Source: Bifidobacteriaceae bacterium (GTDB taxonomy: Bacteria > Actinomycetota > Actinomycetes > Actinomycetales > WQXJ01). Taken from it: 41,733 nucleotides of DNA. Where the stretch lies: the NCBI GenBank assembly GCA_031278075.1, contig JAITLE010000170.1, positions 1 to 41,733 of the forward strand, written 5' to 3'. This document shows positions 39,125-41,733 of this stretch, piece by piece. Every line of letters begins with the position of its first letter. Position 1 is the stretch's first letter. The notes under the pieces were generated by a model. It saw nothing but the letters and a program-made list of their open reading frames with translations, did no database searches and was not told where the DNA came from. The position numbers and the translations under genes are program-made.

Positions 39125-40584
39125 ATCGTCACCGGCCCGAACTCGCTTTGGGCGGCCAACAGATCGAGCCGCGCGCCGTCCCAGATCCCGAAGGCCTCCA
39201 AGCGCGATCCGAGGAGCGCCACGGGGCACGGCCGCGCCAGCGGGAGAGCCACGGCGCCGCCGCCCCACCACAGTTGGACACCGCCCCCTTGCACGATTCC
39301 GCCCGGCCCCAACAGCGCAGGCGCCTCCAGTTCCCACGGGGCCGCGTCCCATAGCTGGCGGCAGGCGGCCAAGGGGTCGAACTCGGTCCCGCCGGGCGCG
39401 GGCGCTGGCCACGCGAGACGCTCACGCACCGGCTCTTGGGTCGCGATCACCGCCCGGACGGGCGGCCCGCCGGGGTAATACACCAGCTCCGCCGCGATTT
39501 GGCGGCCTGCCGGCATCTGGGCCGGCGCCCGCGGCGCCGTCACCGGGTAATAGTCCTGCAGCAACGCGCAAGGCGGTCCTTCACCGAGGTTGATCAGCCA
39601 GGTGGCGTGCGAGATCAGCCTGTCCCGCCGCGTTGTGACGCGGCTGCCCGCCACCTCCCAGACCGAGGTTGTGCGCAAGGCGCGCGGGTCGGCGAGCACC
39701 GCGGCCCGCTGTTCGGCCACGCCCACTGCCCGCCGGATGTGTGGCGCGGTCGGATCGGCCCGCCAGGCTTGGGCCAGCAGAACCAGTTTTCCGAGTTCCC
39801 GGACGGCTTGCCGCGCCCGCTCGGCGCTGGGCAGGGCGAACAGGCGGGCAGGCATCTCGTCCACGCGGGAGGCGAGCGACCCCGCCTTGTGGTCCACCAG
39901 CCGGGCCGCGATGCGGCGGCAGCGTTGCGGGGCTTCAGCGACCAGCCGGGTGAGGCCAGCGCGGAGTTGGTCGGAGATCCAGTCCTCGAGCTCGTCGAGT
40001 CCGGCAGCGATCGAGGCTTCCGTCGCCGCCCGCCTGGCCTGGGATCTGACGTCGTCTTGGGGCGCCTCGGCTGAGAACAATGCGATCTCGCCGCCGGGCG
40101 GGAAGTGCTCGGAGGCGATGAGTCGATCCGCGGGGCCGGACACGTCGGTCAGGGGCCGTGTCGCTGTGGGCTGGGGGGCCCCGCCCAAGCCGGGCCGAGC
40201 GGACGGCATCGGGCGCTGGGACGTCGTCGCGGGCTTGGGCGCCTGGCGGCCCTGACTCGGACGGCGGCGGCCGAGCCACTCGCCCACCCACTCGGGGGCG
40301 GCGCAGGGCACTATCGCGCTGGCGTCGGTCGCGGCGATCAACATCAGCGCGAGCACATGTTTACAGGGCGCCTTGCGGGAGGGGCAGGTGCAGCGATACC
40401 CCATGTCACGGGCGTCCACGCCGACCTGATACGGGTTCGCGCCGGAACCCTGGCACTCGCCCCAGAGGATCAAGGCCTGCGAGCCGAGCACCGGCCAGAG
40501 CGTGAGCTTGGTCAGGCCGCGGGCGGCTTTGAGCGCCGCCTGGTCGGGGGCCAGCGCCTCGACCCGGGGGATCTCAAACCACAT
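39121..40584 (-). CDS. SWIM zinc-finger protein, first gene of the MoxR operon
   Basis: A 487-residue protein with an N-terminal SWIM zinc finger C-x-C-x6-C-x-H (C65, C67, C74, H76 in CTCPSRKAPCKH), usually a DNA- or protein-binding module. A low-complexity Pro/Arg linker follows (about 105-150), then a helical middle region and a C-terminal Trp/Gly-rich part (VQLWWGGGAVALPLARP). The ATG 40584 has TAGGCA about 9 nt upstream. It begins the operon; the next start overlaps its stop. Confidence 0.85.
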   Translation of the reverse strand: MWFEIPRVEALAPDQAALKAARGLTKLTLWPVLGSQALILWGECQGSGANPYQVGVDARDMGYRCTCPSRKAPCKHVLALMLIAATDASAIVPCAAPEWVGEWLGRRRPSQGRQAPKPATTSQRPMPSARPGLGGAPQPTATRPLTDVSGPADRLIASEHFPPGGEIALFSAEAPQDDVRSQARRAATEASIAAGLDELEDWISDQLRAGLTRLVAEAPQRCRRIAARLVDHKAGSLASRVDEMPARLFALPSAERARQAVRELGKLVLLAQAWRADPTAPHIRRAVGVAEQRAAVLADPRALRTTSVWEVAGSRVTTRRDRLISHATWLINLGEGPPCALLQDYYPVTAPRAPAQMPAGRQIAAELVYYPGGPPVRAVIATQEPVRERLAWPAPAPGGTEFDPLAACRQLWDAAPWELEAPALLGPGGIVQGGGVQLWWGGGAVALPLARPCPVALLGSRLEAFGIWDGARLDLLAAQSEFGPVTM

Positions 40585-40681
40585 GGAGACACCTGCCTAG
40601 GGGTAACCGTTCCGGGGCCAACTACAAGGGTGGCACAGGCGCGCGTCGCGCCGCGCTCCCCGCCGGGCGCATGGGGCCTCG
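40585..40681 (-). promoter_or_regulatory. Short region upstream of the SWIM-MoxR operon
   Basis: This 97-bp gap follows the lipoprotein stop (TAA). It should hold the operon promoter; TAGGCA near 40594-40599 is the best -10 candidate. No operator or hairpin was recognised. Confidence 0.3.
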
Positions 40682-41557
40682 TTATCCGCCCAGCACCTCT
40701 GCTAATTCGAGCGACCGGGCCGAATCAGCTTCAAACAGCGGCCCTGGGGTCGGCTCTGCGACGACGATATTCGGGTACACAAGGCCCTCGTCGCCGAATG
40801 CGACACCCGCGAACGGGCATTCGGCGATCAGAGCGCGCAGTTCGTCAGGCGTGACCGTCAAGGGGATGACGATCTCCGGGCGCGTCGCGTAATCGTCTGC
40901 GACGGGCGGGTCGGTGTCTTTGATCTGCGGATAGCCGGCCGCGCGGGCGCAGGCCGCCCAGTTGTTGGAGGCCTCGGCTGCCGCGGTCTTCTCCTCGAGT
41001 TCTAGCGTTGGGTCGGACACTTCGGCCGGCTCGAAATAGCCGGACATCACGAAGCATTCGGCGTACTCCGCCGAGCGGTCGATCCCTTGGATCATCAGCT
41101 TGGGGCTGGTCGGCTCGTTCTGGCTGATGTCCTCGAAGAACGCCTTCGACACCGCGTCCATGTCAGACCCGTCCGCTTCGAGGAAGCTGTTCCACACCCC
41201 GTCGATCGGGTTCCAGGCCACGGCCTGCGAGACTATCAACGCCACCAGCGCGGTCGAGTCGTCGATATCCCACAGCGCCGCCGAGATCTCGTTCTCGAGC
41301 AGACACTCTTGGAACGCGACGGCGGTGTCGCGCTGCGAGCCGCTGGTCTCAGAGCCGCTCGGCTGCGCACCACTCGCCGGCGAGTCGCTCGCCGCCCCTG
41401 ACGGCGTGGCCGCCGGCGGGGTTCCGGCCGAGCAGCCCGCCCAGCCGAACCCGCCCGCCAATCCGACCGTCAACACGAACGCGCGCGCCACCGGCCACGC
41501 CGCCGGGCGCCGCGGCCCCATCCGGGTGGCCTTGGATCTCGCGCGCCGCGTCGTCAC
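40682..41557 (-). CDS. Secreted lipoprotein of unknown function
   Basis: A 291-residue lipoprotein with basic N-terminus, hydrophobic segment (about 24-40) and lipobox GWAGC (C42). A Ser/Thr/Pro-rich spacer of ~30 residues follows. The mature domain has cysteines in AFQECLLENE, AECFVMSGY, WAACARAAG and IAECPFAG, a spacing like the lipoprotein at 31088-31732. The GTG 41557 is preceded at exactly 6 nt by TAGTGT, so it is probably leaderless; ATG 41521 is an alternative. I do not recognise a family. It is the only gene here ending in TAA. Confidence 0.75.
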   Translation of the reverse strand: MTTRRARSKATRMGPRRPAAWPVARAFVLTVGLAGGFGWAGCSAGTPPAATPSGAASDSPASGAQPSGSETSGSQRDTAVAFQECLLENEISAALWDIDDSTALVALIVSQAVAWNPIDGVWNSFLEADGSDMDAVSKAFFEDISQNEPTSPKLMIQGIDRSAEYAECFVMSGYFEPAEVSDPTLELEEKTAAAEASNNWAACARAAGYPQIKDTDPPVADDYATRPEIVIPLTVTPDELRALIAECPFAGVAFGDEGLVYPNIVVAEPTPGPLFEADSARSLELAEVLGG

Positions 41558-41563
41558 ATTTCC

Positions 41564-41569
41564 ACACTA
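41564..41569 (-). promoter_or_regulatory. Leaderless -10 box (TAGTGT) for the lipoprotein gene
   Basis: On the minus strand TAGTGT, 6 nt (ggaaat), then GTG at 41557. Confidence 0.5.
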
Positions 41570-41627
41570 CCGCCGCGAGTCGGCGCGCCGAGGGTCATTC
41601 ACGTCGCCGCCGTGGCCGGGTCACACT

Positions 41628-41657
41628 TTGACTTGGTCCCTGACATCATCTACGTCA
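41628..41657 (+). promoter_or_regulatory. Candidate rightward promoter with near-palindrome
   Basis: TTGACT (41628-41633), 17 nt, then TACGTC (41651-41656). Overlapping it, TGACATCATCTACGTCA (41641-41657) is an imperfect palindrome that could be an operator. The gene served would lie beyond the window. The remaining bases to 41733 show only a GC-rich hairpin-like stretch. Confidence 0.3.
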
Positions 41658-41733
41658 GCGACCGGGCAGCCAGGCCGCCGCTTGTCGGGCTTTCGGGCGG
41701 AGCCCGGCCCCGAAACCCGCCCATCTGCGTTTC

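Overview
The window comes from a high-G+C actinobacterium. Codon third positions are almost all G/C, GTG starts and TGA stops are common, and the core genes are typically actinobacterial: the multifunctional 2-oxoglutarate enzyme Kgd, a second IMP-dehydrogenase-like gene (GuaB3), a DsbA/VKOR oxidative-folding pair, and a CIRCE-controlled groES. At least eight genes have a TANNNT-type -10 box exactly 6 nt before the start codon, so leaderless transcription is frequent. The lineage within Actinomycetes cannot be fixed from the sequence. FixABCX-type electron-transfer genes and a fumarate-reductase-like flavoprotein suggest at least facultative anaerobic metabolism.

Layout. 1-2413 (-): the N-terminal part of a very large secreted surface protein with Gly-rich GIGGG repeats, an FN3-like stretch and nearly identical 98-residue repeats, running off the window. 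2536-3858 (-): L-serine dehydratase. 4010-7714 (+): an OmpR-type two-component system and a two-gene ABC-2 exporter. 7895-15152: central metabolism (kgd, guaB, a YbaK-like protein, guaB3). 15225-17907: DEDDh exonuclease, strong bidirectional terminator, groES with CIRCE, and an amino-group FAD oxidoreductase. 18001-19527 (+): DsbA-like and VKOR genes, preceded by a leaderless 21-codon upstream ORF. 19533-21155: a decayed mannitol locus (MFS and dehydrogenase remnants) next to a VapBC-type toxin-antitoxin pair. 21118-22701 (-): GT-C membrane glycosyltransferase.

22879-30582 (+) is a metabolic island: a soluble GAF-type histidine kinase and NarL-type regulator, then a candidate operon of SDR dehydrogenase, EtfB/FixA, EtfA/FixB, fumarate-reductase-type flavoprotein, FixC and FixX. 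It reads as a self-contained redox pathway in which ETF links an oxidation or reduction of an unknown substrate to quinone or ferredoxin. An 18-bp palindrome lies 22 nt before the first gene. 30621-32122 is an eroded island against the 3' end of ssrA (tmRNA): a duplicated lipoprotein gene (one copy internally deleted), IS630-like debris and a truncated tyrosine recombinase.

32493-40584 (-): dCMP deaminase, then (reading upstream) a tightly coupled five-gene operon SWIM - DUF5691-like - MoxR ATPase - DUF5682-like - VWA. Its biochemical role is not established, and it is the best candidate here for an undescribed system. The DUF5682-like gene carries an in-frame TAG at codon 5, just before its conserved IRHHGPGS motif. 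The window ends with another secreted lipoprotein (40682-41557, -). No rRNA, ordinary tRNA or CRISPR array was seen.
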